Positions 1 through 9,324 of a DNA stretch of 64,000 nt are shown piece by piece. This DNA is from Actinobacteria bacterium UBA6100 (GTDB taxonomy: Bacteria; Actinomycetota; Coriobacteriia; Anaerosomatales; Anaerosomataceae), in the NCBI GenBank assembly GCA_002423585.1, contig DIWS01000002.1, positions 216,709-280,708 on the forward strand, read 5' to 3'. The notes under the pieces were generated by a model, which was given only the letters and a program-made list of their open reading frames with translations, had not been told where the DNA came from and ran no database searches. The position numbers and the translations under genes are program-made. Positions within the stretch are counted from its first letter, which is position 1; every line of letters starts with the position of its first letter.

Positions 1-718
1 CGAACATCTCGACGAAGTCCGAACCCGAGATCGTGAAGAACGGCACGCCGGCCTCACCCGCAACGGCGCGGGCGAGCAGCGTCTTGCCGGTCCCCGGAGG
101 GCCGACGAGCAGGACACCCTTCGGGATCTTCGCGCCGAGCGCCTGGAACTTGCCCGGGTTCTCGAGGAACTCCTTGATCTCCTCGAGCTCTTCCACGGCC
201 TCGTCCACACCCGCGACGTCCTTGAAGGTGATACGCGGCTGGTCGCGCGTGATGCGCTTCGCGCGGCTCTTGCCAAAGGACATCACCTTACTGTTGCCAC
301 CCTGCATCTGGTTGATGAGCCAGAACATCACGATGACGATGATCACGATCGGGACGAACGACGTCAGTAGCGTCAGCCACACCGCCGTGTCCTGAACGTT
401 GATGTTGTACTCCAGTTCATTCTCGGCCTTGGCGTCTTGCAGCGCCTCCGAGAGCGCGGGACCGTCGAGGTACGTGGTCGTGAAGGCGACCGGCTGCTCT
501 GACTTCTGGGCCTCGGCATCCGGGTAGTACTCGCCCTCGATCTCCTGCGACTGGGCGAACACCTCGGCAGAGACCACTCGCCCGTCCTCGAGCGCGGTCA
601 TGAACTGCGAGCTGTCCAGCTCGTCGATCTTCTCAGGCGACAGCGCACTCGCGAGGAAGAGCAGCGCGAGCACGATGAACATCAGGTAGAGAAGGGCTGT
701 TCTCAGGTTGCGGTTCAC
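1..718 (-). CDS. ftsH: ATP-dependent zinc metalloprotease FtsH, N-terminal part (runs off left edge)
   Basis: Membrane-anchored AAA+ protease that degrades unassembled membrane proteins and selected cytosolic proteins. Only the first 239 codons are inside the window; the metalloprotease half with its zinc site lies beyond position 1. Reading the minus strand from a GTG at 716-718 gives one transmembrane helix near residues 8-25, an extracytoplasmic stretch, a second helix near residues 115-132, and then the AAA domain with Walker [10 protein letters not shown] near residues 203-210. The last residues, SGSDFVEMF, are the FtsH pore-loop region. The start is supported by AAGGAG at 728-733. It is the last gene of a tilS-hpt-ftsH group, an order common in Gram-positive bacteria. 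Identity is secure. Confidence 0.96.
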   Translation of the reverse strand, partial: MNRNLRTALLYLMFIVLALLFLASALSPEKIDELDSSQFMTALEDGRVVSAEVFAQSQEIEGEYYPDAEAQKSEQPVAFTTTYLDGPALSEALQDAKAENELEYNINVQDTAVWLTLLTSFVPIVIIVIVMFWLINQMQGGNSKVMSFGKSRAKRITRDQPRITFKDVAGVDEAVEELEEIKEFLENPGKFQALGAKIPKGVLLVGPPGTGKTLLARAVAGEAGVPFFTISGSDFVEMF

Positions 719-741
719 GCGGAGATGCTCCTTATCTGACG

Positions 742-1293
742 TCAGTCGGCGTAGATCTCGCGCTTGAGGACGCCGATGTAGGCTAGGTTGCGATAACGCT
801 CAGCGAAGTCGAGGCCATAGCCGACGACGAAATCGTCCGGAACGTTGAAACCGATGTACTTGCACTCGATCGGCACCCGCTGCTTGCCTTCCTTCGAAAG
901 CAGAGTGACCACCTCAAGGCTGCTCGGCTTGCGCGATGCGAGGTTGCGCAGCAGATACTTGAGAGTCAGGCCGGTGTCCAGGATGTCCTCGACCACAAGG
1001 ACGTCACGGCCTTCGATGTCCTCCTCGAGGTCCTTGATGATCCGCACGACGCCGGAGGATTTGGTCGAGGACCCGTAGCTCGAGACGGCCATGAAGTCCA
1101 GCTCGACCCTGCCGTCGATGGCACGCGCGAGGTCAGCCACGAACAAGGCGGCACCGCGCAGGACGGCCACCAGAAGCAGAGGCCGCTTCGCATCGGCGTA
1201 GTCGGCGCGGATCGTAGCGCCGAGCTCGGCGATGCGCTCGGCGATCTGCTCCTCGGTGAGGATCACGCGGTCGATGTCGGCGTGGATGCTCAT
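742..1293 (-). CDS. hpt: Hypoxanthine phosphoribosyltransferase
   Basis: Purine salvage enzyme that makes IMP or GMP from hypoxanthine or guanine and PRPP in the cytosol. The 183-residue length is normal for the family. The PRPP-binding motif [10 protein letters not shown] is clear in the middle of the protein, and the C-terminal half keeps the [16 protein letters not shown] signature that positions the base and metal. I chose the ATG at 1293 (MSIHAD) because an AGAGGGG site precedes it. An upstream in-frame GTG at 1314 would overlap the tilS stop and add seven residues. It lies between tilS and ftsH, is almost contiguous with tilS and is probably co-transcribed. Tight tilS-hpt pairing is typical of Gram-positive genomes. 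Confidence 0.96.
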   Translation of the reverse strand: MSIHADIDRVILTEEQIAERIAELGATIRADYADAKRPLLLVAVLRGAALFVADLARAIDGRVELDFMAVSSYGSSTKSSGVVRIIKDLEEDIEGRDVLVVEDILDTGLTLKYLLRNLASRKPSSLEVVTLLSKEGKQRVPIECKYIGFNVPDDFVVGYGLDFAERYRNLAYIGVLKREIYAD

Positions 1294-1314
1294 CGCCCCT
1301 CTTTCACTCATCAC

Positions 1315-2736
1315 TCACTCTGACAGCGGGTTGGTACCCGATTGCGGACGGTGCCATACCAACTCGGCGACCCGTGCTGTCGCCGCGGTCACGCGAACGT
1401 CCTCCGCGAGCCTGATGCCCGCCACCCACACCACCCGGTCACCGTCACGCACGACCGGCACCGCCTCGCGCAGACGCCGAGGGACCTTCACGTCGGTGAG
1501 CAGATCGCCCACCTTCTTCGTGCCTTCCATACCGAAGGGCCTGATGCGATCGCCATCCCGCACAGAATCGACCACGAGCGGCCATCCGACGGCGTCCGCA
1601 TCGATAGAGACGCGGTCGGGGCCATAGACCAGCTCACCCACATGAGACAGACGAGCCGTGAGCACGCCCGCCGCTCCTGCATCGAACTCACCGGGCAGAT
1701 GGAGCACGCCGGACGGAACAGGTGCGGCGACGTCTCGCTTGCGGGAAATCCTTAGTTTACCGTACTCCGCCTCGGCACGCAGACCGAAGGGAAGGTCCCG
1801 CGCAAAACCGTCATGGCCGAGGCCATCGACGATCGCCTCCGTGTGCTCGAACTCCAGCCTGGACGCCTCGGGAAACGCGCCGATGAGCGCGGCACGGACG
1901 GTGCGCCGCAGCATCGGACGCGTGAGTGTGCGCATGAACACCCGATCGAAGACGAGCGAGCCCTCCTCGATGCGTGAGAAGTCGCGAGCATACGCGTCCG
2001 CCATCTCGACCAGCAGCGCGTCCTCCTCGGCCACGATGGAAAGCGTCCTGGCCATCACCGTGTGGAAGGCCGGATTCCGCTCGAGGATGCCCGGCACCAA
2101 TTCGTTTCGGACCCACGCGCGTTCACGGGTGGTGTCCGCGTTGGTGGCGTCCTCGCACCACGGCTGACCGATCGCCTCGAGATAGGCGGTCACGTCCGCG
2201 CGCCGCGCGTCGATGAGGGGTCGGATGATCACGTCGCGGACGGGCGCGATAGACCGCAGCCCCCCACTCCCCGCCCCGGCCACCAAACGGGCGAGGAACG
2301 TCTCGGTGCGGTCGTCGAACGTGTGGCCTGTGGCGATGCGACCACGCGATGCCGGGACGCCCCGCTCCTCGCACCTCCGCTCGAGTTCGGCTGTCGCACG
2401 GTCGTAACGCACGCGCCGCCCGGCATCCTCGAGGTTCAGACCGTCGGCCCCGGCGCGAGCCGCGATATCGACGCGGACCGACGTGCACGGGACGCCCAGC
2501 CGATCGCACAGCTCGAGCACGAACATCTCGTCTGCATCGGCATCCTCGCCGCGCAGCAAGTGGTTGACGTGCAGCACGAAGAGTCCCGCACATTCGCCGA
2601 GCATGCCGGCAGCCAGCAGCCGCAGCAACGCGACCGAATCCGCGCCGCCGCTCACCATGGCGAGGACGACCGCGCCCTCGGGCAGCATGTCGTGGCGCGC
2701 GACGGTGGCGCATGCGATGTCTTCGAGCCGGTACAT
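1315..2736 (-). CDS. tilS: tRNA(Ile)-lysidine synthetase
   Basis: Modifies cytidine 34 of the CAU-anticodon tRNA-Ile to lysidine, using lysine and ATP, so that the tRNA reads AUA. The PP-loop ATP-binding motif SGGADS sits at residues 29-34. It is followed by the N-type PP-ATPase core and, in the last third, by the TilS substrate-binding and C-terminal domains (PFGMEGTKKVGDLLTDVKVPRR is characteristic when read in pieces). At 473 residues it is the usual full-length form. The start at 2736 places the PP-loop at the expected distance from the N-terminus; the GGGAG just upstream is close to the ATG, so the start is less certain than the identity. First gene of the tilS-hpt-ftsH group. Confidence 0.94.
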   Translation of the reverse strand: MYRLEDIACATVARHDMLPEGAVVLAMVSGGADSVALLRLLAAGMLGECAGLFVLHVNHLLRGEDADADEMFVLELCDRLGVPCTSVRVDIAARAGADGLNLEDAGRRVRYDRATAELERRCEERGVPASRGRIATGHTFDDRTETFLARLVAGAGSGGLRSIAPVRDVIIRPLIDARRADVTAYLEAIGQPWCEDATNADTTRERAWVRNELVPGILERNPAFHTVMARTLSIVAEEDALLVEMADAYARDFSRIEEGSLVFDRVFMRTLTRPMLRRTVRAALIGAFPEASRLEFEHTEAIVDGLGHDGFARDLPFGLRAEAEYGKLRISRKRDVAAPVPSGVLHLPGEFDAGAAGVLTARLSHVGELVYGPDRVSIDADAVGWPLVVDSVRDGDRIRPFGMEGTKKVGDLLTDVKVPRRLREAVPVVRDGDRVVWVAGIRLAEDVRVTAATARVAELVWHRPQSGTNPLSE

Positions 2737-2978
2737 GCTCCCAGGGTAGAGCCCCGCCCGGCCGGGCGCCACCCGCCTCTGGCGGCCTGTTCGCCCACGA
2801 CGCAGCGCAACGTTGCAGGAGAACGCCCGGCTCCGTCGAAATCGTGTGATCGGCACGTACATCGCCGCGCGCATCCTCAACGAAACCTCCCCCGAACCGC
2901 GCCATCACCGGAAGCCATTACCACTTGGCAACGGATGATGTACGTGTGGTACTCTCTCTTTTGGTAAGGGGGTCGCGT

Positions 2979-3167
2979 GAGAACCGGCATTCTCAACGCA
3001 CGCTATAGTCGACGACTCGATCAACGCCACGGCGGCGCGTATGCGCATGCCCGTGGCGTTTCTCGTGCTCTCACGATCGATGCCCCTCGCCGCCCGCTGT
3101 CTGAAGACGCGGGTACGCCCTATCCGTCAGCGGCCCCAAAGCCCGGGACAGCGGCCGGAAGGCCCGC
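2979..3167 (+). promoter_or_regulatory. Structured leader region upstream of the formate dehydrogenase operon
   Basis: The roughly 390-base gap before fdhA holds no convincing gene but several strong hairpins. GAGAA/TTCTC pairs at 2979-2994. AACGCCACGG (3023-3032) pairs perfectly with CCGTGGCGTT (3051-3060) around an inner GCGC-GTAT-GCGC. A GGAA-capped GC hairpin lies at 3151-3167. A perfect anti-SD-like AAGGAGGTGA follows at 3207-3216, well upstream of the real fdhA ribosome site. This looks like a structured 5' untranslated region. A molybdenum/tungsten-cofactor riboswitch would make sense in front of this enzyme, but I cannot match a riboswitch consensus by eye, so the class is left open. 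Confidence 0.4.
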
Positions 3168-3274
3168 CACCCCGTGAGTTCTACGGCCCGCGCATTCGCG
3201 CACAGTAAGGAGGTGACCGGCGCACACTACTGTTTGGACATGAGATATTCCCGAGTTCAGGTAGGGAGGTAAGC

Positions 3275-6200
3275 GTGAACCTTTCGAGGCGAGGATTCTT
3301 CAAGCTCACTGGTGCGACCTTTGCAGCCGGTGCGCTGGCCGAGCTTTTCGGCCCCTCGAACGCGTTCGCTGCTGATGCGGTTCCGGAGATGCGAATCACC
3401 GGGGCGACTGAGTCTACGTCCATCTGCTGCTACTGCGGTGTCGGTTGCGGCATGGTCCTTTCTGTGAAGGACGGCGAGCTCATCAACCTGGAAGGCGATC
3501 CGGATCACCCCATCAACAGGGGCGCGTTGTGCTCAAAGGGTAATGCCCAGTTCAACATTCGCAACGTCTACGATCCCGAGACGGGCGACCTGATGCTCAA
3601 CCCGGCCCGCATTACCAAGGTGAAGTACCGCGCACCTGGTGCGAGCGAGTGGGAAGAGAAGGACTGGGAGTGGGCCATCGACGAGATCGCCAAGCGCATC
3701 AAGGCGACCCGCGATGCCAGCTATACGGCAGTCGATGCGAACGGCATCACGGTGAACCGTTGCGAAGCCATCGCCAATCTCGGCGGTGCCGCACTCGACG
3801 GTGAAGAGGGCTACGTCCTTTCGAAGTTCGCACGCGCGCTCGGCGTCGTGTGGATCGACCATCAGGCCCGTATATGACACAGCGCCACTGTCTCAGGTCT
3901 GGGACAAACATACGGACGCGGTGCCATGACGAACCATTGGACCGACCTTCAGAACTCAGACGTCGTGATGATCAACGGCTCCAACGCCGCTGAGAACCAC
4001 CCGATCTCGATGAAGTGGGTCCAGGCGGCCAAGGAAAAGGGCGCCAAGCTGATGGTCATCGACCCGCGCTTCAGCCGTAGCGCGGCGCTGGCCGACCTGT
4101 ACGTGCCGATCCGCTCGGGCACGGACATGGCCTTCTATGGTGGCCTGTACAACTACATCTTCGAGAACGAGCTGTGGCATGACGACTACGTCAAGGCCCA
4201 CACGAACGCGTCCTTCATCGTGAAGGACACCTACTCGTTCGACGATGGCCTCTTCTCCGGCTACAACGCCGAGAAGAAGTCGTACGACGCCACGCAGTGG
4301 GGTTACGTCGTGGCCGAGGAAGTCCCGTGGGACACGTCGCCGACCGGCGCGTACTCCTGGGTCACCAAGCCCGGCACGCCGGCCTTCACGCCACTCGTGA
4401 ACAAGAAGGCGAAGAAGGACCCGACCCTGCAGGACCCGATGTGCGTCTTCCAGCTCATGAAGACCCACTACTCCCGCTACACGCCGGAGATGGTCTCCAA
4501 GGTCACCGGTATCGACCAGGATCTCCTCCTCGAGGCCTACAAGATGTACGCGGCCACCGGCGAGCCCGGCAAGGCCGGCGTCGTCATGTACGCCATGGGT
4601 CAGACCCAGCACAGCTACGGTTCGCAGAACTGCCGCGCCATGAGCGTGATGCAGCTGCTCCTCGGCAACATCGGCATCGCCGGTGGTGGCGTGGACGCCC
4701 TTCGCGGTGAGTCCAACGTGCAGGGTTCCACCGACATGGGCCTGCTGTTCGGTAACCTTCCCGGCTACCTGAACGCACCGACCAAGGCGCACCCGACGCT
4801 CGCTTCTTACATCGAGAAGGAGACGCAGTACGCCGGTTGGTGGACGAACCGTCCGAAGTACCTCATCAGCATGCTCAAGGAGTGGTACGGCGCGTACGCC
4901 ACGTTGGAGAACAACTACGCGTACGACATGATGCCGAAGAACGACGGCACGCCGCACAGCCACATCCACATGTTCGAGGCGATGGAGCAGGGCAAGATCG
5001 AAGGCCTGATGCTCTGGGGCCAGAACCCGGCCGTCGGTGGCCCGAACTGCTCCCAGGAGCGTCGTGCCATGGCGAACCTCAAGTGGATGGTCGCTGTCGA
5101 CCTGTGGGAGACCGAGACCGCGATCTTCTGGAAGGCTCCGGGCGCCGACACTGCGGCGATCGATACCGAGGTCTTCATGCTTCCGGCCGCGTGCCACTAC
5201 GAGAAGCAGGGCGAAGTCGCCAACTCCGGTCGTTGGATCCAGTGGCGCTACAAGGCCGTGGAGCCCCCCGGAGAGGCGAAGGACGACGCCGAGATCATCA
5301 GCGAGATCTATCTGAAGCTCAAGGAGATGTACGAGGCCGAGGGTGGAGCCAATCCCGAGCAGCTCACCAAGCTGAACTGGGACTATCTCGACGATGCCGG
5401 CCATATCGACATCACCAAGATCGCACTCGGCATCAACGGTTACGTGATCGACCCGGCCACCGGCGGTCCGAAGGGCGGCGTAGGACTCGCGTCCTTCGCG
5501 AACCTGCAGGCCGACGGCACCACCGCCTGCGGCGTGTGGATCTACACCGGCTACTTCACCGGCAACTACATCGATCCCGATGATCCGGAGAAGAAGAAGA
5601 CGATCGCGTCGATGGATCCGACCAAGATGAAGGCCGGCTCTCGCAACAACGCGGACGAGCCGCTCATCGAGGGCACCAAGCCTCTCGGCCTGTACCTGGG
5701 CTGGTCATGGGCATGGCCGCTCAACCGTAGGATCATCTACAACCGCTGCTCGTGCGACGCCAAGGGCAATCCGTACAACGAGGATAAGGTCCTGGTCAAG
5801 TGGGACGGCACCAAGTGGCTCCGCAACGACGTTCCGGACTTCGGGTTCCAGGCGGTCGCCGCTGATGGCACCGTCACCCCGACCCCGCCGGAAAAGACGC
5901 TCTCCTTCATGATGACCAACGAGACCGTAGCGAAGCTCTTCGGCTCGGGCATGAAGGAAGGTCCGTTCCCGGAGCACTACGAGCCGTTCGAGTCGCCGCT
6001 GGACAACCAGCTGTCGAGCCAGCAGAACAACCCGGCCGTCACGGTCGTGGAGTCTGCCGCCAAGACACTCGGCACGCCGGACAAGTTCCCGATCGTCATG
6101 ACCACCTTCCGCCTCACCGAGCACTGGCAGACCGGCGGTCTCACCCGCAACCTGCCGTGGCTCGTCGAGACCATGCCCAAGATGTTCGTCGAGATCTCCA

Positions 6201-6484
6201 AGGATCTCGCCGAAGAGAAGGGCATCGTTTCGGGAGACAACGTGGTCATCGAGAACAACCGCGGCGCGATCACCGCATATGCGATGGTCACGGGCCGCAT
6301 CAAGCCGCTCACCGCAGGTGGCCAGACAGTCCACCAGATCGCCGCTCCGTGGCACTGGGGCTATGGCAGCACCTGCTCCGTCGGCGGTATGGCCAACGAC
6401 CTGACACCGAACATCGGTGACGCGAACACACACATCCCGGAGTACAAGACCTTCTTGGTCGACATTCGGAAGCAGGAGGTGTAG
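3275..6484 (+). CDS. fdnG: Formate dehydrogenase catalytic subunit, selenocysteine-containing, Tat-exported
   Basis: Oxidises formate to CO2 at a Mo- or W-bis-MGD centre outside the cytoplasmic membrane. The reading frame continues through a UGA at 3875-3877 (residue 201), giving 1069 residues. The UGA context, DHQARI-Sec-HSATV, then FGRGAMTNHW-like TYGRGAMTNHW, is the FdnG active-site signature with Sec in its usual place. The N-terminus has a twin-arginine signal (SRRGFFK, residues 4-10) and a CxxCxxxC...C [4Fe-4S] site at residues 51-58 and 86. The GTG start at 3275 follows GGGAGGT. If UGA were a stop, the gene would split into 200 and about 850 residues, neither able to work. Start of a three-gene operon with fdnH and fdnI. 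The choice of Mo or W cannot be read from sequence. Confidence 0.96.
3889..3906 (+). promoter_or_regulatory. SECIS element for UGA at 3875-3877 in formate dehydrogenase
   Basis: The hairpin TGTCTC-AGGTCT-GGGACA has a six-pair stem and a loop identical to the AGGUCU apical loop of the E. coli fdhF/fdnG SECIS that binds SelB. There are 17 bases between the UGA and the loop, the same spacing as in E. coli fdhF. It lies inside the coding region, as bacterial SECIS elements do. Confidence 0.92.
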
Positions 6485-6486
6485 CA

Positions 6487-7317
6487 ATGGCTGAGACGGC
6501 GATCATGTACGACAGCTCCAAGTGCACCGCCTGCAAAGGATGCCAGGTTGCGTGCAAGCAGTGGAACCAGCTCTCGTCACCTCTGACGAGCGATGAGTAC
6601 ACCTACACGAAGAGTTTCCAGGCCCCGCTCGACCTGTCCCCGAAGACCTGGCTGATCATCAACTTCAGCGAGGAAGACAAGGCTGTCGGCATCGACTGGA
6701 ACTTCATGCGCAACTCGTGCTTCCACTGCACGGAAGCCGCGTGTGAGAAGGCGTGCCCCGTGGGCGCCATCACACACGCCGAGAACGGCGCAGTCTCCAT
6801 CAACCAGGAGAAGTGCATCGGCTGCCGCTACTGTGTGGCGTCGTGCCCCTTCGGTGTCCCGCGTTGGGACGAGGCGACCAACACCACCTTCAAGTGCTGG
6901 CAGTGCCAGGACCGCACCACGGCCGACCGCAAGCCCGCATGCGTGAGCACGTGTCCCACCGGCGCTCTGCAGTTCGGCGATCGTGCCGACATGCTGGCTG
7001 CCGCCCGTGACCGTGTCGCGGAACTGAAGGAAGCCGGCTTCACCAAGGCTGAGGTGTACGGCGAGAACGAGCTCGGCGGACTGCACACCATCGTGGTGGC
7101 GCAGCGCGGCCTTGAGGCCCACGGCCTCATCCGTGACCCGAAGATCGGCCTCACCGACTTCTGGCAGCTTCTGAAGCCGCTGGGCGGCATCGCTGCAGCA
7201 GGTGTCGTCGGTGCGCTGGGCTTCTCGTACTTCATGGCACGTGACTACTCACGTGACACCATGGTCCTCGATGACGCAACGGGCCAGCTCGTTAAGGTGA
7301 CGGAGGTGAAGAAGTGA
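6487..7317 (+). CDS. fdnH: Formate dehydrogenase iron-sulfur subunit with C-terminal membrane anchor
   Basis: Carries electrons from the catalytic subunit to the cytochrome b subunit. The 276-residue protein has four ferredoxin-type cysteine groups in order: CTACKGCQVAC near residue 14, CFHCTEAACEKAC near 77, CIGCRYCVASC near 102, and CWQCQ...CVSTC near 135-155. This is enough for four [4Fe-4S] clusters, as in FdnH. A single membrane helix near residues 233-252 (GGIAAAGVVGALGFSYFM) anchors it. There is no signal peptide of its own, so it is expected to be exported together with the Tat-bearing catalytic subunit. It starts 3 bases after the fdnG stop and overlaps fdnI by 4 bases, so the three genes form one transcript. 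Confidence 0.94.
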   Translation: MAETAIMYDSSKCTACKGCQVACKQWNQLSSPLTSDEYTYTKSFQAPLDLSPKTWLIINFSEEDKAVGIDWNFMRNSCFHCTEAACEKACPVGAITHAENGAVSINQEKCIGCRYCVASCPFGVPRWDEATNTTFKCWQCQDRTTADRKPACVSTCPTGALQFGDRADMLAAARDRVAELKEAGFTKAEVYGENELGGLHTIVVAQRGLEAHGLIRDPKIGLTDFWQLLKPLGGIAAAGVVGALGFSYFMARDYSRDTMVLDDATGQLVKVTEVKK

Positions 7318-7988
7318 GATACATCCAGAGGCAGAGCACGTACGCCCGCAGTCTTCACTGGATCCACACGGTCGCGTGCCTTTCGCTGTACGTGACGGGT
7401 CTGATCCTCTTCATCCCGTCCGTGGCGGCCGCTGTAGGCGTCTCGACGGTCCAGGGCGCTCGCATCATCCACCGTGTGATGGCGGCGATCTTCATCATCG
7501 CTCCTGTCGTGTCCATCTTCATCCAGCCCAAGGGCTTCGTGCACGTGCTCAAGGGTTGGTTCTTCAAGTGGGATGACAAGGACAAGGAGTTCATGAAGAA
7601 GTTCGTGCCGTACCTGCTCCTGGGCGGCAAGCAGCACATGCCCGACCAGAAGTACATGAAGTCCGGTCAGGCGCTCGCCGACATCCCCGTCGTTCTGCTC
7701 TCGATCGCGATCGCCCTCACCGGCATCGTGCTCGTGTGGCCGGACTTCTTCGGCGGCGGAGCTTTCGTCCGTTGGATGCTGTTCGCGCACGACGCAGTGA
7801 TGGTTCTGCTCGGCATCATGATGATCGCCCACATCTACATCGGCGCTGGCATCTTCCAGCCCTACCGCGGATCGGGCCGCATCATGTTCGGCGATGGCAA
7901 GGTCTCAGAGGCCGACGCCCTGTACCACTGGGGCACGTGGGCACGTGAGGTCCTGGCCGAGGGCGGCGACAACGTCACGACCGAGTAG
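7314..7988 (+). CDS. fdnI: Formate dehydrogenase cytochrome b556 subunit
   Basis: Integral membrane di-heme b subunit that passes electrons from the Fe-S subunit to menaquinone. The 224-residue protein has four hydrophobic helices and the FdnI pattern of histidines: SLHWIHTVACL in helix 1, RIIHRVMAAIF in helix 2, FAHDAVMVLLG in helix 3 and HIYIGAGIF in helix 4. The GTG start at 7314 overlaps the fdnH stop as GTGA, which points to translational coupling. A perfect hairpin terminator follows within 35 bases, so the operon ends here. With fdnG and fdnH this makes a complete FdnGHI-type complex facing outward. Confidence 0.92.
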   Translation: MRYIQRQSTYARSLHWIHTVACLSLYVTGLILFIPSVAAAVGVSTVQGARIIHRVMAAIFIIAPVVSIFIQPKGFVHVLKGWFFKWDDKDKEFMKKFVPYLLLGGKQHMPDQKYMKSGQALADIPVVLLSIAIALTGIVLVWPDFFGGGAFVRWMLFAHDAVMVLLGIMMIAHIYIGAGIFQPYRGSGRIMFGDGKVSEADALYHWGTWAREVLAEGGDNVTTE

Positions 7989-8018
7989 TCGCATCTCGCA
8001 GCACCACCCGGTACAACG

Positions 8019-8053
8019 AGAGGGCCGGATCCCAACAGGGATCCGGCCCTCTT
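8019..8053. terminator. Intrinsic terminator after fdnGHI
   Basis: AGAGGGCCGGATCCC and GGGATCCGGCCCTCT pair perfectly around an AACA loop. The hairpin sits between the plus-strand fdn operon and the minus-strand lipoprotein genes that end at 8093, so it can serve both directions. Confidence 0.85.
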
Positions 8054-8092
8054 CCCTATCCCGGAGCATCCGCTCCGGGTAGAGGACTCAGG

Positions 8093-8542
8093 CTACTCGC
8101 CACCCTGCTCGGTACCGCCGGTGGTTGGGATCTCCTCGCGGGCACCGGCGTTCTCGCCCGTGACGTCCGCGATGCCACGATCGATGAACTTCACCATGTT
8201 CTCCTCGGTCGCGGCACCCTGAACGCGATCGAGTTCGTTGCCATCCATATCGAGCAGCACGAACGTCGGGGTGATGAACACGCCGTACTCGTCGGCCTGT
8301 ACCAGACCCTCATCGGTCGAGACATCGATGATCTCGAACTTCTCGATCCGCGGCTCATACTCCTTCTGCAGCGCCTCGACAGTCGGCTCCATGGCCTGAC
8401 AGAACGGGCAGTCGGGGTCGAAGAACTGGATGAAGTGAAGGGGGGCCTTCTCTTCGGTGGCGCCGCCGTCACAACCGGCAAGTCCGACCGCGAGCATCGC
8501 GACCAGGCTGATCGAGAGTACGGCGATGGCAATACGCTTCAT
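8093..8542 (-). CDS. Thioredoxin-fold lipoprotein
   Basis: An exported thiol-disulfide protein of 149 residues. A lipoprotein signal (LAVGLAGC, Cys near residue 22) is followed by a thioredoxin fold with active-site CPFC in FFDPDCPFCQAMEP. The short DsbA/DsbG-like motif and the surrounding VIFITPTFVLLDMDGNE-type strand support a thioredoxin-like rather than a peroxiredoxin fold. The start at 8542 has AAGGAG at a good distance; a longer reading from 8578 would spoil the signal peptide. It lies 54 bases after the selenoprotein peroxiredoxin on the same strand, so it is a good candidate to be that protein's electron donor outside the membrane. That pairing is inferred from position only. Confidence 0.85.
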   Translation of the reverse strand: MKRIAIAVLSISLVAMLAVGLAGCDGGATEEKAPLHFIQFFDPDCPFCQAMEPTVEALQKEYEPRIEKFEIIDVSTDEGLVQADEYGVFITPTFVLLDMDGNELDRVQGAATEENMVKFIDRGIADVTGENAGAREEIPTTGGTEQGGE

Positions 8543-8596
8543 CGGAACTCCTTCTTGTCCATGCCGCGCGGGTAGCACGGCCGCTGTGGACGATCC

Positions 8597-9172
8597 TTAC
8601 TGTTCCTGGTAGAGCTTGTCGAGCTCGGCCATCATGGCCTCGACGTCGCGCGGCTCGTTCAGGCCGGTGTGCTGGGTGTAGCGGATGACGCCCTCTTTGT
8701 CGACGAGGAAGCTCCAGCGGGTGGCCGTCTTGGTGCGCTCGCTGAATGCGCCGTAGGCGGGCATCACCGTGCGATCCCAGTCGGAGAGCAGGTCGAACGG
8801 AAGCTCAAGCTGCGTCCTGAACTCGGCGTGCGACGCGTACCCGTCGGCACTGATGCCGAAGACCTCGGTATCGCGCTCCTGGAAGAACTCGTAGTTGTCA
8901 CGGTACCCGGACAGCTCGCCTTCTCAAACCGGCGTGAAGTCGGCCGGGTAGAAGACGAGAATGACGTTCTTGGTGCCCTTGTAGTCCGAGAGCGCGACAG
9001 TGGTCTGGTCCTGGTTCTTCAGTCGGAAGTCGGGCGCGGTGGTCCCGACCTCGAGACCATCTTGCGAATCGGTCGTGCCTCCGTCGGTGGCGCCGTCTCC
9101 CGCGCACCCGCCTGCAAGCAGAAGTGCGAGCGCGAGTGCCGCGAGGAAGAGCGGTGCCGGTCTCATCCTCAT
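8597..9172 (-). CDS. Lipoprotein peroxiredoxin (AhpC/TSA-BCP type) with selenocysteine at the peroxidatic position
   Basis: Reads as 191 residues if the in-frame UGA at 8924-8926 is translated. A lipobox (LLLAGGC) is followed by the peroxiredoxin core: FRLKNQDQTTVALSDYKG, then VFYPADFTPV-UGA-EGELSGYRD. Family members have Cys exactly where the UGA falls, and the frame stays open after it for 108 more codons of good peroxiredoxin sequence (GISADGYASHAEFRTQ, FLVDKEGVIRY). Sec is therefore the peroxidatic residue. No Cys follows it, and the only Cys in the protein is the lipid-anchor Cys, so no resolving thiol is present. ATG 9172 is preceded by GGGGG at 7 bases. It would reduce peroxides at the outer face of the membrane, probably recycled by the adjacent thioredoxin-fold lipoprotein. 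Confidence 0.88.
8897..8912 (-). promoter_or_regulatory. Candidate SECIS element for UGA at 8924-8926
   Basis: Eleven bases after the UGA the message reads GTCCGGGTACCGTGAC, which folds into GTC-CGG / CCG-(bulged U)-GAC with a GUA loop. The spacing to the stem base equals that of E. coli fdhF and a bulged U is present, but the loop differs from the AGGUCU form, so this is only a candidate. Confidence 0.5.
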
Positions 9173-9324
9173 GCCCCATCCCCCTTCACAAACGTGTAGA
9201 CTGACCAGATAGACTCCACTTCATTGTACCCCCTGCGCTGACGCCCGGCACGCGGAGCGCATTAACCCCCAGGGGTATCTCTGTTCGACCACGGTAAGGG
9301 AGCTCGTCTTAGTCTGGAGGCACC

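Noticed and set aside
33..395. Open frame on the plus strand opposite ftsH
   Set aside because: The minus strand encodes a textbook FtsH start with ribosome site and Walker A, so this is only its mirror.
3275..3877. A separate 200-residue truncated formate dehydrogenase gene, or a pseudogene with a stop
   Set aside because: The UGA lies at the known Sec position and has a SECIS, so the frame continues.
3956..5404. A 482-codon open frame opposite fdnG
   Set aside because: High-GC mirror of a strongly coding region; its product is low in complexity and has no start site.
8597..9172. Peroxiredoxin pseudogene split by a stop
   Set aside because: UGA sits exactly at the peroxidatic residue, the rest is intact, and the same genome reads UGA as Sec 5 kb away.
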